NCBI GenBank assembly: GCA_029071325.1
Contig: JAIEAP010000043.1
Coordinates: 1-64,000, forward strand
Length of the DNA stretch: 64,000 bases
Reading direction: 5' to 3'
DNA from: Lachnospiraceae bacterium
GTDB lineage: Bacteria; Bacillota; Clostridia; Lachnospirales; Lachnospiraceae
A model generated the notes under the pieces. It did not search any database, was not told the DNA's origin, and worked only from the letters and a program-made list of their open reading frames with translations. The translations under genes and the position numbers were made by a program. Below, one piece after another: positions 8,101-18,084 of the stretch (positions are counted from its first letter, which is position 1; the number at the start of each line of letters is the position of its first letter).

Positions 8101-9342
8101 CTAACGGGACAATGCATGGATAAATAAACCGCTCCGCAGCTTTGGCTCAAACCAGGTAGACTTTGGAGGCATCAGAAGCCCCGCATCCGCCACAGCAAAC
8201 AGTTCTGCGATATCGGTGGGATACATAGCAAACGCTGCTTTGCAGTCTGTATGTACCCGGCGCTCCAGTTCTTTAAGCCCCCGGATTCCGCCAACAAAAT
8301 CAATGCGCCGGTCCGTCTTAGGATCTTCTATCCCAAGTACCGGAGACAATAATACATTCTGCAGGACAGACACGTCCAGTCCCTCCACCGGATCGGCGCT
8401 CCGGTCACATTTCCGTATCCCGCAGCGATACCAGCGATCCTTAAGATACATACAAAACTCGCCCTTTCTGCCGGGAGACACAGCTTCTGCCTGCGGCTCT
8501 CCCACCTCAAAAAGCGACTGCATCCGCTCTAAAAATGATGCCTCATCCATGCCGTTTAAGTCCTTTACCACCCGGTTATAGTCCATGATCATCAACTGAT
8601 CGTCCGGGAACAGTACCGACAGAAAATAATTAAATTCTTCCGTTCCGTCGTAGCCGGGATGCTCATCCCTGCGCTTTAACCCTACCTTGACTGCAGATGC
8701 CGCACGATGATGTCCATCCGCAATATAAATATCACCAATGCGCTCAAAGGCTTCACGGATGGCTTTGATATCTTCTGGCTCATCAATGATGTAGGCCCGG
8801 TGTCCAATTCCATCTTCCGCCGTAAAGTCGTAGACCGGCGGGAGCGCCTTCACCTTCGTCACTACGCGGTTGATGATCTCATTGGATCGATACGCCAGAA
8901 AGATCGGTCCTGTCTGGGCATCGCAGGCATCCACATGGCAGATGCGATCCAACTCCTTATCGGCTCTGGTATTCTCGTGCTTTTTGATGACCTGGTTCAC
9001 ATAGTCATCAATGGAAGCGCAGGCCACAATACCGGTCTGTGTCCTTCCATTCATGGTCAGTTCATAAATATAGTAACAGGCGGATGCGTCCTGTATATAA
9101 TCGCCCTGCTCTACCATTTCCCACAGGAGATCATGCGCCTTTTCATATACCTGGGGTGCATAGGTATCCACCGAATCGTCAAACTGCGTCTCAGCCCGGT
9201 CAATGCGCAAAAACGTCCTATCGTTCCCGGCAACCGCCGCCTTCGCTTCTTCTCTGTTGTATACATCATACGGCAATGCCGCTATCTGTGCTGCCTCCTC
9301 CGGAACCGGACGGATGCAGCAGAATGGTCTGATATCTGCCAT
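8101..9342 (-). CDS. DUF1015 family protein
   Basis: A 413-aa member of DUF1015, a family of unknown biochemical function commonly found next to serine-biosynthesis genes in Firmicutes. Visible landmarks are the N-terminal ALPYDVYNREEAKAAV, the family hallmark IADGHHRAASA (about 205-215), and a C-terminal segment ending in MPPKSTWFEPKLRSG. No signal peptide or membrane span is seen, so it is probably cytosolic. It follows serA after 95 bp that include a terminator-like hairpin, so part of the transcripts may stop before it. The link to serine metabolism comes from context only. Confidence 0.88.
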   Translation of the reverse strand: MADIRPFCCIRPVPEEAAQIAALPYDVYNREEAKAAVAGNDRTFLRIDRAETQFDDSVDTYAPQVYEKAHDLLWEMVEQGDYIQDASACYYIYELTMNGRTQTGIVACASIDDYVNQVIKKHENTRADKELDRICHVDACDAQTGPIFLAYRSNEIINRVVTKVKALPPVYDFTAEDGIGHRAYIIDEPEDIKAIREAFERIGDIYIADGHHRAASAVKVGLKRRDEHPGYDGTEEFNYFLSVLFPDDQLMIMDYNRVVKDLNGMDEASFLERMQSLFEVGEPQAEAVSPGRKGEFCMYLKDRWYRCGIRKCDRSADPVEGLDVSVLQNVLLSPVLGIEDPKTDRRIDFVGGIRGLKELERRVHTDCKAAFAMYPTDIAELFAVADAGLLMPPKSTWFEPKLRSGLFIHALSR

Positions 9343-9386
9343 GTGCCTCTCCTTCTTATGTGACTATGAATCGTAAATTTTGAACA

Positions 9387-9424
9387 AAAGGCTGTCACGG
9401 ATATTCCGGGCAGCCTTGTTTTTT
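9387..9424. terminator. Terminator-like hairpin between serA and the DUF1015 gene
   Basis: AAGGCTG and CAGCCTT form a stem, followed by GTTTTTT on the plus strand and CTTTTG on the minus strand. In the minus-strand operon it would act as a weak, partial terminator or mRNA-stabilising element. Confidence 0.5.
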
Positions 9425-9437
9425 CTTAAATCTTGAC

Positions 9438-10601
9438 TTATTTTATGACACGAACCTTTAAAACGCCCGCCGTCTTCGCCAACGCCTCCACAACAGAATC
9501 TGTCACCGGCGCGTCCAAATCCATCAGCGCACATGCATATTCGCCGCGGCTCTTATTGGTCATATTGGAAATATTGATATTTGCTTCACCCAGCACTGCT
9601 GTATACTGGCTGATCATACCCTTCACGTTCTTGTGAAGCACGAGAAGCCTGCCCTCGGACTGACACTCTCCCATGCTGCAATCCGGGAAGTTCACAGAAT
9701 GTGTGATATTTCCGTTCTCCAGGAAATCACGAATCTCTTCTACTGCCATCACCGCACAGTTGTCCTCCGACTCCTCGGTAGAAGCTCCGATATGAGGGGT
9801 TACGATACAGTTCTTCTTCCCTACCGTAGTTGGATTGGGGAAATCTGTCACATACTTGCGGAGTCTTCCCTCCTCCAGCGCTTTGACTACAGCCTTCTCA
9901 TCCACCAGAAGATCTCTCGCAAAGTTCAGGATCACCGTCTCCGGCTTCATCATGGAAATTGCTTCCTCATTGATCATCTCTTTCGTGGAATCCAACAGCG
10001 GCACATGTACCGTAATGTAATCGCATTCCTTGTAGATCTCCTCCACAGAGTTCACATGCTTCACGCTGCGGGACAGATTCCATGCCGCGCTGACTGAGAT
10101 ATAGGGATCATAACCATACACCTCCATATCCAGATGTGTGGCGGCATTTGCCACCTTCACGCCGATTGCGCCCAGACCGATGACGCCCAGCTTCTTGCCT
10201 GCAATTTCTGTTCCGGCGAAGTTCTTCTTTTCCTTCTCCGCAAGCTTGGCAACATCTGCATTGCCCTCCTGGCTCTTCACCCAGTCGATGCCGCCCACTA
10301 CGTCTCTTGCCGCCAACAGCATTCCTGCAAACACCAGCTCCTTCACGCCGTTGGCGTTAGCTCCCGGCGTGTTAAACACTACGATACCAGCCTCTGCACA
10401 TTTGTCCAGGGGGATATTATTTACGCCCGCTCCTGCTCTCGCAATGGCATACAGTCCCTGGGGTAGCTCAAGATCATGCATTGCGGCGCTGCGGACCAGA
10501 ACCGCCTGAGCATCCTTCATATCCTCCACCTTCTGATAATTGCTGTCCAGAAGTTTTAAACCTACATCTGCAATTGGATTTAAACAAGTATATTGAAACA
10601 T
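9438..10601 (-). CDS. serA: D-3-phosphoglycerate dehydrogenase
   Basis: Catalyses the NAD-dependent oxidation of 3-phosphoglycerate to 3-phosphohydroxypyruvate, the first step of serine synthesis. The 387 aa hold a D-2-hydroxyacid dehydrogenase fold with the dinucleotide site GLGAIGVKVAN (about 145-155), the catalytic region with TPHIGASTEESEDN (about 275), and a C-terminal ACT domain (about 315-387) for feedback sensing. This is the short SerA form without an intervening domain. The start codon overlaps the serC stop (TAATG), so translation of the two is probably coupled; the GAGGAGG site lies inside the end of serC. Confidence 0.96.
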   Translation of the reverse strand: MFQYTCLNPIADVGLKLLDSNYQKVEDMKDAQAVLVRSAAMHDLELPQGLYAIARAGAGVNNIPLDKCAEAGIVVFNTPGANANGVKELVFAGMLLAARDVVGGIDWVKSQEGNADVAKLAEKEKKNFAGTEIAGKKLGVIGLGAIGVKVANAATHLDMEVYGYDPYISVSAAWNLSRSVKHVNSVEEIYKECDYITVHVPLLDSTKEMINEEAISMMKPETVILNFARDLLVDEKAVVKALEEGRLRKYVTDFPNPTTVGKKNCIVTPHIGASTEESEDNCAVMAVEEIRDFLENGNITHSVNFPDCSMGECQSEGRLLVLHKNVKGMISQYTAVLGEANINISNMTNKSRGEYACALMDLDAPVTDSVVEALAKTAGVLKVRVIK

Positions 10602-11683
10602 TATGCGTTTTCCTCCTCAAATTTCTTCATAAATGCCACCAGCTTTTCTACGCCCTCCTTAGGCATTGCATTGTAAATGCTGGCGCGCATACCGCCTACG
10701 CTTCTGTGTCCCTTCAGATTCACAAATCCCGCGTCAGCAGCCTCTTTCACAAACTTTGCATCCAGTTCGTCATTACCGGTCACAAAGGGTACATTCATCA
10801 GGGAGCGGTCCTTTGCCACAACGGTTCCCTTGAACAGCTTGCTCTCATCCAGGAAATCATAGAGAATCTTAGCCTTCTCCTCGTTGCGCTCCTTCATCAC
10901 AGACAGTCCGCCCATTTTCTTTAACCACTTAAATACCTTGCCGCAGATATAAATGCCGTATGCAGGCGGGGTATTGTACAGAGACTCCGCATCTGCATGT
11001 ATCTTATAGCGCAGCATGGTAGGCGTTCCTTCAAGGACATCCTCCGTGATAAGGTCTTCGCGGATGATGACAACGACCACGCCTGCCGGTCCGACGTTCT
11101 TCTGTACGCCGCCGTAAATGACGCCATACTTTGTCACATCCACCGGTTCGGACAGGAAGCAGGAAGACACATCGGATACCAGCGTATGTCCCTTGGTGTT
11201 GGGCAGTTCCTTAAACTTCGTGCCGTAGATCGTATTATTCTCACAGATGTACACATAATCCGCATCCTCCGGGATATCCAGATCGGAGCAATCCGGTATG
11301 TAGGAAAATGTCTTGTCTGCGGAAGATGCCACTTCCACTGCATCACCGTAAAGCTTTGCCTCCTGGTATGCTTTCTTCGCCCACTGTCCCGTCACAATAT
11401 ATGCAGCCTTCTTATTCTTCATAAGGTTCATGGGAATCATGGCAAACTGCTGGGACGCACCGCCCTGCAGGAATAACACCTTATAATTGTCCGGAATATT
11501 CATCAGGTCTCTTAAGTCTGCCTCAGCCTCTTTAATAATGGTATCATACGCTTTGGAACGGTGGCTCATCTCCATTACGGACATACCTGTTCCCTTGTAA
11601 TCCATCATCTCATCTGCCGCTTCCCGCAGCACTTCCTCAGGTAATACTGCCGGTCCTGCGGAAAAATTGTACACTCTGCTCAT
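10601..11683 (-). CDS. serC: Phosphoserine aminotransferase
   Basis: Class V PLP aminotransferase (360 aa, the usual family length). It converts 3-phosphohydroxypyruvate and glutamate to phosphoserine and 2-oxoglutarate, the second step of serine synthesis. The N-terminus YNFSAGPAVLPEEV is diagnostic. The PLP lysine lies in GGVQKNVGPAG and the C-terminus has GHRSVGGMRAS. The start at 11683 follows AAGGAGG; the 49 extra residues in the track are non-homologous leader. It lies 86 bp after ilvB and overlaps serA by one base. No serB phosphatase is in the window. Confidence 0.97.
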   Translation of the reverse strand: MSRVYNFSAGPAVLPEEVLREAADEMMDYKGTGMSVMEMSHRSKAYDTIIKEAEADLRDLMNIPDNYKVLFLQGGASQQFAMIPMNLMKNKKAAYIVTGQWAKKAYQEAKLYGDAVEVASSADKTFSYIPDCSDLDIPEDADYVYICENNTIYGTKFKELPNTKGHTLVSDVSSCFLSEPVDVTKYGVIYGGVQKNVGPAGVVVVIIREDLITEDVLEGTPTMLRYKIHADAESLYNTPPAYGIYICGKVFKWLKKMGGLSVMKERNEEKAKILYDFLDESKLFKGTVVAKDRSLMNVPFVTGNDELDAKFVKEAADAGFVNLKGHRSVGGMRASIYNAMPKEGVEKLVAFMKKFEEENA

Positions 11684-11769
11684 TTTCAGTTCCTCCTTAT
11701 TTTTCACCAAATGTGCCAGATGAAACGTCTGCCGTCCCATCATAATAATATATTGTTTTACAGGAAAAA

Positions 11770-13440
11770 TTATAAATCTTCCTCGGTAAATACCTCTGAG
11801 ATTGCTGCGCCCGGCGCCACCATGGGCCATACCTTATCATCGCTGTCGATCACACAGTCGATAACAGCTGTCTTGCCGCCCGCCAGCGCCTGTTTTAATG
11901 CATCAACAAATTCTTCACGGCTTTTGGCGCGGTATCCCACGGCCCCCATTGCCTCTGCCAGCTTCACGTAATCCATGCCGTCGTCTAAGACCGTCGCGGA
12001 ATAACGCTTCTCGTAAAACAGCGTCTGCCACTGTCGCACCATACCCAGCACATGATTATTGACAACAATTTCTACCAGCGGAAGATCATTGCGCACCGCC
12101 GTGGCAAGCTCGTTCAGGTTCATACGGAAGCATCCGTCTCCCGCAATATTGATGACCTGCGTATGGGGATTGGCAGTCTGCGCTCCGATGGCCGCCCCCA
12201 GACCGTAACCCATAGTGCCGAGTCCACCCGAGGACAGGAACTTCCTGGGCTGTCTGTATTTATAATACTGGGCCGCCCACATCTGATGCTGTCCCACCTC
12301 AGTCACGATAATTGCATCCTCTCTGACCTGACGGTACACCTCCTCAATGACAAAGGGACCGCTCAGCCCTTCTGCGGGATACTGCAGCGGATATTTCTCC
12401 TTATATTCATGAATGTGAGCCATCCACTCGCTGTGATCCTGCTGAGATAACAGTGGATTGATTACCTTTAAGATTTCCCTGATATCTCCGATCACACTGG
12501 TGGTCACCACGATATTCTTATTCACCTCTGCCGGATCTACGTCCAACTGGATGATCTTCGCCTGCTTTGCAAATTTCCTGGCATTTCCCAGCACACGGTC
12601 CGAGAAACGCACGCCTACCGCGATCAGAAGATCGCACTCGCTGACGCCCAGATTGGAGGTCTTCGTGCCGTGCATGCCCAGCATGCCAGTATAACGTTCA
12701 TCTGTTCCGTCAAATGCCCCCTTGCCCATCAGGGTATCGCAGACCGGAGCATCTATTTTCTCTACAAACTCCTTCAGTTCCACAGAAGCGCCGGATATAG
12801 CTGCCCCGCCTCCTACAAAGACATAAGGCCGCTTCGCCTTTGCGATGAGTGTCAGCACCCGGTCAACATCCTCCTGACGGATGGTATCCTTCACCGGCAG
12901 GATTTCCTGCACGGGCTTTCTCCGGTATTCTGCTTTCAATGCCGTCACGTCCTTGGGAATATCCACCAGCACGGGACCAGGACGTCCCTTCCTTGCAATG
13001 GAAAATGCCCGGCGGATGGTATCCGCAAGCTCTGCCACATCTTTCACGATAAAATTATGCTTTGTGATAGGCATGGTGATTCCGGCGATATCAATCTCCT
13101 GGAAGCTGTCCTTGCCCAAAAGCGGCACCGTCACATTGCAGGTGATGGCCACCACGGGAACCGAATCCATATATGCGGTGGCAATTCCAGTCACCAGATT
13201 CGTTGCTCCCGGTCCGCTGGTCGCAAGACACACGCCTACCTTCCCGGTGCTTCTGGCATAGCCGTCCGCCGCATGGGAAGCTCCCTGTTCATGGGAGGTT
13301 AAGACATGTCTGATTTCGTCCTTATGTTTATATAATTCATCATAGACATTTAAAATTGCTCCGCCCGGATAACCAAATACCGTATCCACACCCTGCTCTT
13401 TTAAACACTCTATCACGATTTCTGCGCCTGTTAAGAGCAT
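11770..13440 (-). CDS. ilvB: Acetolactate synthase, large (catalytic) subunit
   Basis: Thiamine-diphosphate enzyme (556 aa) condensing two pyruvates, or pyruvate and 2-oxobutyrate, in valine/leucine/isoleucine synthesis. The catalytic glutamate lies in TSHEQGASHAADGYAR (about residue 47), and the cofactor motif GDGCFRMNLNELAT with its NN ending is near 430-460. The FAD/ThDP domain order is that of biosynthetic IlvB rather than catabolic AlsS. The start at 13440 has GAGGAGA; the ATG at 13455 is less well placed. It lies 32 bp downstream of ilvD. The regulatory small subunit (ilvN) is not adjacent, so the partner must be elsewhere. Confidence 0.95.
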   Translation of the reverse strand: MLLTGAEIVIECLKEQGVDTVFGYPGGAILNVYDELYKHKDEIRHVLTSHEQGASHAADGYARSTGKVGVCLATSGPGATNLVTGIATAYMDSVPVVAITCNVTVPLLGKDSFQEIDIAGITMPITKHNFIVKDVAELADTIRRAFSIARKGRPGPVLVDIPKDVTALKAEYRRKPVQEILPVKDTIRQEDVDRVLTLIAKAKRPYVFVGGGAAISGASVELKEFVEKIDAPVCDTLMGKGAFDGTDERYTGMLGMHGTKTSNLGVSECDLLIAVGVRFSDRVLGNARKFAKQAKIIQLDVDPAEVNKNIVVTTSVIGDIREILKVINPLLSQQDHSEWMAHIHEYKEKYPLQYPAEGLSGPFVIEEVYRQVREDAIIVTEVGQHQMWAAQYYKYRQPRKFLSSGGLGTMGYGLGAAIGAQTANPHTQVINIAGDGCFRMNLNELATAVRNDLPLVEIVVNNHVLGMVRQWQTLFYEKRYSATVLDDGMDYVKLAEAMGAVGYRAKSREEFVDALKQALAGGKTAVIDCVIDSDDKVWPMVAPGAAISEVFTEEDL

Positions 13441-13472
13441 TGCCTGTCTCCTCACTTTCTCATCCCTATATC

Positions 13473-15146
13473 CTACTGTGCGTCCGGAATGCGCAGCGTC
13501 GCTCCGCAGTTGCCAGAAGTCACCATGGACGCATAACGCGCCAGATACCCCGTGGTCACCTTAGGCTCCCTGGGCTTCCATTCTCTTCTGCGCGCTTCCA
13601 GTTCCTCATCGGACACTGCCAGTTCCAGCGTCATTGCCGGGATATTGATCTTTATGATATCGCCCTCTTCGACCAATGCGATCGGACCTCCCACTGCCGC
13701 CTCCGGCGACACATGACCAATGGATGCTCCTCTGCTCGCGCCGGAGAAACGTCCGTCCGTAATCAATGCAACAGAAGAACCAAGTCCCATACCTGCAATT
13801 GCAGAGGTCGGATTTAACATCTCACGCATGCCCGGACCGCCCTTTGGTCCCTCGTAACGGATGACCACGACATCTCCTGCAACAATCTTACCGCCCTTAA
13901 TGGCCGCAATAGCATCTTCCTCACAGTCAAATACCCGGGCAGGTCCCTCGTGTACCATCATTTCCTCTACGACAGCGGAACGCTTCACCACACCACCGTC
14001 CGGAGCCAGATTGCCCTTAAGAACGGCAAGACCTCCCGTCTTGCTGTATGGGTTATCCAGCGGACGGATCACCTCAGGGTTCTTATTGACCGCATCCTTG
14101 ATATTCTCGCCCACTGTCTTGCCCGTTACCGTCATGCAATCAAGATTCAAAAGATCCGCATCGGCAAGCTCCTTCATGACTGCATACACACCGCCTGCCT
14201 CGTTGAGATCTTCCATATAGGTAGGACCTGCCGGCGCCAGATGGCACAGATTCGGTGTCCGCTCGCTGATGGGGTTTGCAAAGGAAATATCAAAGTCAAA
14301 GCCCACCTCATGAGCGATTGCCGGAAGATGCAGCATACTGTTGGTGGAACAGCCCAGAGCCATATCTACAGTCAAGGCGTTCATGATGGCATCCTTGGTC
14401 ATGATATCTCTGGGGCGGATATCCTTGCGCAACATATCCATAACAGCCATACCGGCATGCTTTGCCAGCTTGATACGCTCGGAATATACTGCCGGGATCG
14501 TACCGTTGCCTCGAAGTCCCATGCCCAGCACCTCCGTCAGACAGTTCATGGAATTGGCGGTATACATACCGGAACAGGAGCCGCAGGTGGGACATGCCTT
14601 CTCCTCATATTCTCTTACATCTTCCTCTGTCATGGTACCTGCCGCACAGGCGCCCACTGCTTCAAACATGGAGGACAGACTTGTCTTGTGCCCCTTTACA
14701 TGCCCGGCAAGCATAGGACCGCCGGATACAAATACCGTAGGAACATTGATCCTTGCCGCAGCCATCAGGAGCCCCGGCACATTCTTGTCACAGTTCGGCA
14801 CCATCACCAGTGCGTCAAACTGATGTGCCAGCGCCATACATTCAGTGGAATCTGCAATCAGATCTCTGGTCACCAAAGAATATTTCATACCGATATGTCC
14901 CATGGCAATTCCGTCGCAGACCGCGATTGCCGGAAATACTACCGGCACTCCACCCGCTTCTGCTACACCGAGCTTTACTGCATTGACTATTTTATCCAGA
15001 TTCATATGTCCCGGCACGATCTCATTATAGGAGCTTACGATGCCGACCATAGGTTTCTTCATCTCCTCCTCCGTGAAGCCCAGTGCGTTAAAAAGGCTTC
15101 TGTGAGGTGCCTGCTGCATTCCTGCTTTTACATTATCACTCTTCAT
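13473..15146 (-). CDS. ilvD: Dihydroxy-acid dehydratase
   Basis: Iron-sulfur enzyme (557 aa) that dehydrates 2,3-dihydroxy-isovalerate and 2,3-dihydroxy-3-methylvalerate to the 2-keto acids of valine and isoleucine. Cluster cysteines are seen in PNCDKNVPG and in [17 protein letters not shown]. The C-terminal [19 protein letters not shown] loop is conserved. I choose the second ATG (15146): the AGAAAGG site abuts the first ATG (15155) but is well spaced from the second. It is 17 bp after leuB and followed by ilvB, giving a compact branched-chain cassette. Confidence 0.96.
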   Translation of the reverse strand: MKSDNVKAGMQQAPHRSLFNALGFTEEEMKKPMVGIVSSYNEIVPGHMNLDKIVNAVKLGVAEAGGVPVVFPAIAVCDGIAMGHIGMKYSLVTRDLIADSTECMALAHQFDALVMVPNCDKNVPGLLMAAARINVPTVFVSGGPMLAGHVKGHKTSLSSMFEAVGACAAGTMTEEDVREYEEKACPTCGSCSGMYTANSMNCLTEVLGMGLRGNGTIPAVYSERIKLAKHAGMAVMDMLRKDIRPRDIMTKDAIMNALTVDMALGCSTNSMLHLPAIAHEVGFDFDISFANPISERTPNLCHLAPAGPTYMEDLNEAGGVYAVMKELADADLLNLDCMTVTGKTVGENIKDAVNKNPEVIRPLDNPYSKTGGLAVLKGNLAPDGGVVKRSAVVEEMMVHEGPARVFDCEEDAIAAIKGGKIVAGDVVVIRYEGPKGGPGMREMLNPTSAIAGMGLGSSVALITDGRFSGASRGASIGHVSPEAAVGGPIALVEEGDIIKINIPAMTLELAVSDEELEARRREWKPREPKVTTGYLARYASMVTSGNCGATLRIPDAQ

Positions 15147-15163
15147 CCTGTACATCCTTTCTG

Positions 15164-16264
15164 TTATAGATTTGCCACGATCAGATCGCCCATCTCTTTC
15201 GTTCCCACCTGGGTAACCAGAGAGCGTTTGGCATCCTCCTGAGGCATGATATCTATGGTGCGGTATCCGTCCTTCAACACCTTCTTTACTGCCTGTTCCA
15301 CAGCGTCCGCCTCCCGGTCTAAGTCAAAGGAGTAACGGAGCATCATTGCCGCGCTTAAAATGGTGGCTATGGGATTTGCAATGCCCTTACCTGCGATATC
15401 CGGCGCCGAGCCGCCGCTGGGCTCGTACAGTCCGAATTTTGTATCATTTAAGCTGGCGGAGGACAGCATCCCAATGGAACCTGTCACCATGCTCGCTTCA
15501 TCAGAAAGAATATCACCAAACATATTCTCGGTCAGAATCACATCAAACTGCTTCGGATCCTTCACTAACTGCATGGCACAATTGTCCACCAGCATATGTT
15601 CATAAGAGACTTCCGGATATCCTGCCGCCACTTCCTCTACGACCTTGCGCCAGAGTCTGGAAGAATCCAGTACATTCGCCTTGTCCACGCTGGTCACTTT
15701 CCTGCGGCGCTTCATGGCAATATCAAATCCCCGCTTTGCAATACGCCGGATCTCCTCCTCGTTATAAGTCAGAGTGTCGGTGGCAGTCATGACGCCGTCC
15801 ACCTCTCTCGTACTTCTGTCGCCGAAATAAAGCCCTCCGGTCAGTTCCCGCATGATCATCATGTCGAATCCGTCTCCGATGATGTCATCTCTGAGCGGAC
15901 ATGCTTCCTTCAATTCTTCATACAGATAGGCAGGTCTTAAGTTCGCGAACAGGTTCAAGGACTTGCGCAGCTTCAAAAGCCCCGCTTCCGGCCGCAGAGA
16001 CGGCTCAAGTTTATACCAGGGAGATGTGGCCGTATTGCCTCCGATGGAACCCATCAGCACAGCGTCTGCAGCCTTAGCATGATCGATGGCGTCATCTGTC
16101 AGAGGTACGCCCGTCGCATCAATAGAACAGCCTCCCATGAGAATCTCGTCATAGGTAAAACTGTGCCCGAACTTTCCGCCCACAGCATCCAAGACCTTCC
16201 TTGCCTCTGCTACAATCTCCGGTCCGATCCCGTCTCCGGCGATCACTCCAACCTTATAATTCAT
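15164..16264 (-). CDS. leuB: 3-isopropylmalate dehydrogenase
   Basis: NAD-dependent oxidative decarboxylase (366 aa) of leucine synthesis. The N-terminus [17 protein letters not shown] is typical. [13 protein letters not shown], the substrate/metal region [12 protein letters not shown] and the coenzyme-binding [14 protein letters not shown] identify IPMDH rather than isocitrate or tartrate dehydrogenase. The track extends the ORF to 16546 over the 3' part of yajC; that extension is Arg/Lys-rich nonsense and is dropped. leuA, leuC and leuD are absent nearby. A strong hairpin (16297-16340) lies between yajC and this gene. Confidence 0.96.
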   Translation of the reverse strand: MNYKVGVIAGDGIGPEIVAEARKVLDAVGGKFGHSFTYDEILMGGCSIDATGVPLTDDAIDHAKAADAVLMGSIGGNTATSPWYKLEPSLRPEAGLLKLRKSLNLFANLRPAYLYEELKEACPLRDDIIGDGFDMMIMRELTGGLYFGDRSTREVDGVMTATDTLTYNEEEIRRIAKRGFDIAMKRRRKVTSVDKANVLDSSRLWRKVVEEVAAGYPEVSYEHMLVDNCAMQLVKDPKQFDVILTENMFGDILSDEASMVTGSIGMLSSASLNDTKFGLYEPSGGSAPDIAGKGIANPIATILSAAMMLRYSFDLDREADAVEQAVKKVLKDGYRTIDIMPQEDAKRSLVTQVGTKEMGDLIVANL

Positions 16265-16296
16265 AAATTCCAACCCTCTTTCTATGAAAATCCGTC

Positions 16297-16340
16297 GGGC
16301 TGCCATCAGATGATACACTCCCATCATCTGCCAGCAGCCC
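16297..16340 (-). promoter_or_regulatory. Long hairpin between yajC and leuB (attenuator or weak terminator)
   Basis: GGGCTGC/GCAGCCC (7 bp) and CAGATGAT/ATCATCTG (8 bp) stack with a short wobble-rich joint and an 8-nt loop. On the minus strand it is followed by GACGGATTTTC, a poor T-tract. It would limit read-through from tgt-yajC into the amino-acid genes or protect an mRNA end. Confidence 0.5.
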
Positions 16341-16361
16341 CCACATTTACAGCTTTTTCGC

Positions 16362-16757
16362 TTATTTTTCCTTCTTGTCCTTCTTATCCTTGCCTTCCTT
16401 CTTATCCCTGCTGTCCTTCTTCTCCTCTTTGACCTCCAGGGAATCCTCCGGCTTCTCGACTGCGGACACGGCAGCCTTCTGCATAGGGATACGGCAGTTC
16501 CGGTTATTTCCGAATTCCACGATAATAATATCATCCTCTGCCACATCGATCACGGTTCCATAAAAACCGCTGGTCGTCAGTACGGTGTCCCCCACCGCAA
16601 GTTCTGACATCATCTGATCCTTGCGCTTCTGCTCCTTCTTGGAAGGACGGATCATCAAAAAATACATCATGGCAAACAGTAAAACCATTGGTAACAGGAG
16701 TGTCAGCATGCTGCCTCCTGCTGCTCCTTCTGCCGCCTGCTCTGCTAAAATATACAT
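16362..16757 (-). CDS. yajC: Preprotein translocase accessory subunit YajC
   Basis: Single-span membrane protein (131 aa) that associates with the Sec/YidC machinery. The membrane helix is about residues 17-36 (LTLLLPMVLLFAMMYFLMI), followed by the diagnostic RPSKKEQKR and the small beta-rich domain around LTTSGFYGTVIDV. The C-terminal 30 residues are almost entirely Lys, Glu and Asp, longer and more charged than in the E. coli protein but common in Clostridia. It follows tgt by 98 bp, the widespread tgt-yajC order. Confidence 0.95.
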   Translation of the reverse strand: MYILAEQAAEGAAGGSMLTLLLPMVLLFAMMYFLMIRPSKKEQKRKDQMMSELAVGDTVLTTSGFYGTVIDVAEDDIIIVEFGNNRNCRIPMQKAAVSAVEKPEDSLEVKEEKKDSRDKKEGKDKKDKKEK

Positions 16758-16855
16758 ATGATTTCCTCCTAATGTCTCTCTAATACCACTCAGACCATTT
16801 TACACAACTTCAACGGTTTGGGCAAGAGTTTTGTCTATTTTTATAGATTTTTCTT

Positions 16856-18001
16856 TTACCTTTCCTTCTCCCGGCTGATTTGTCCCATTCCGTACAGCTT
16901 CTCTTCCTTATAAGAAGCAAAACGTCCCTCCTCCAGAGCATCCCGAATCTCCTGCATCATGGTATTATAAAAATACAGATTATGAAGCACACACAGTCTC
17001 ATGCCCAGCATTTCTTTTGCCTTTAAGAGATGGCGGATGTAAGCCCGGCTGTAGCGTGTGCATGCGGGACACCGGCAGCCTTCTTCAATCGGGCGCATAT
17101 CTTTTTCATATTTCCGGTTAAAAAGATTGATTTTTCCCTGATTCGTGTACAAATGTCCGTGCCGTCCATTTCGCGTCGGGTATACACAGTCGAAGAAATC
17201 CACACCCCGCTCCACACCTTCCAGAATATTGGCCGGTGTTCCCACTCCCATAAGGTACGTCGGCTTATCCTCCGGCAGGCAGGGAACGGTCTGATCCAGG
17301 ATATCATACATTTCTTCATGAGTCTCTCCCACTGCCAGCCCTCCGATGGCATAGCCGTCCAGTTCCAGTTCCCTGATACGCTTTGCATGATCCATACGGA
17401 TATCCCCGAAAATAGCTCCCTGATTGATACCGAACAAAAGCTGCTTCGGATTGATGGTATCCGGCTCACTGTTTAACTGCCGCATCTTCGCCTTACACCG
17501 CTCCAGCCACCGTGTGGTGCGCGCCACCGATGCCTCTACATAGGAGCGTTCCGCCACGCTACTGGGGCACTCGTCAAACGCCATGGCAATGGTGGAACCC
17601 AGATTCGACTGGATCTGCATACTCTCCTCCGGTCCCATAAATATTTTCGCGCCGTCCACATGAGAATGAAAATATACGCCCTCCTCTTTGATCTTGCGCA
17701 GCCCTGCCAGGGAAAACACCTGAAATCCGCCGGAATCCGTAAGGATAGGTCTGTCCCATACCATAAATCTGTGCAGTCCGCCTAACTCCCGAATCAGCCG
17801 GTCGCCGGGACGCACATGCAGATGATAGGTGTTGGACAGTTCTACCTGGCAGCCGATCTCCTTTAGGTCCTCCGTGGAGACGGCTCCCTTGATTGCCGCC
17901 ACCGTTCCCACATTCATAAATACAGGGGTTTGAATATCTCCATGGACCGTATGCAAAACTGCACGTTTTGCCCGTCCCTCTTTCTGAATTAACTCGTACA
18001 T
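16856..18001 (-). CDS. tgt: tRNA-guanine transglycosylase
   Basis: Exchanges guanine-34 of Asp, Asn, His and Tyr tRNAs for the queuosine precursor. The 381 aa show the nucleophile/substrate region ILTDSGGFQVFSL (about 88-100), GGLAVGE (about 225-231) and the zinc site CRCPACTRYSRAYIRH with a later histidine in VLHNLYFYN. Full length, and the start at MYELIQKEGRAKRAVLHT is standard. The promoter TTGCAA-N17-TATGCT lies just upstream, and the fold-back repeat copy B begins 18 bp beyond it. Confidence 0.97.
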   Translation of the reverse strand: MYELIQKEGRAKRAVLHTVHGDIQTPVFMNVGTVAAIKGAVSTEDLKEIGCQVELSNTYHLHVRPGDRLIRELGGLHRFMVWDRPILTDSGGFQVFSLAGLRKIKEEGVYFHSHVDGAKIFMGPEESMQIQSNLGSTIAMAFDECPSSVAERSYVEASVARTTRWLERCKAKMRQLNSEPDTINPKQLLFGINQGAIFGDIRMDHAKRIRELELDGYAIGGLAVGETHEEMYDILDQTVPCLPEDKPTYLMGVGTPANILEGVERGVDFFDCVYPTRNGRHGHLYTNQGKINLFNRKYEKDMRPIEEGCRCPACTRYSRAYIRHLLKAKEMLGMRLCVLHNLYFYNTMMQEIRDALEEGRFASYKEEKLYGMGQISREKER

Positions 18002-18038
18002 ATCTACTCCTTATAACGTATCATTCTTACGTCTTATC

Positions 18039-18067
18039 AGCATACCCTGTTTTGCGCCTTTTTGCAA
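18039..18067 (-). promoter_or_regulatory. Promoter of tgt
   Basis: Minus strand TTGCAA, 17 bp, TATGCT, about 40 bp before the tgt ATG. It probably drives tgt-yajC and, with read-through, the leu-ilv-ser genes. Confidence 0.6.
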
Positions 18068-18084
18068 GAGTACTTGAGTTCTTA

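Noticed and set aside
13950-15242. 430-aa plus-strand ORF
   Set aside because: Antisense to ilvD, whose protein is full length and highly conserved; His/Arg/Cys-rich composition is typical of a shadow frame.
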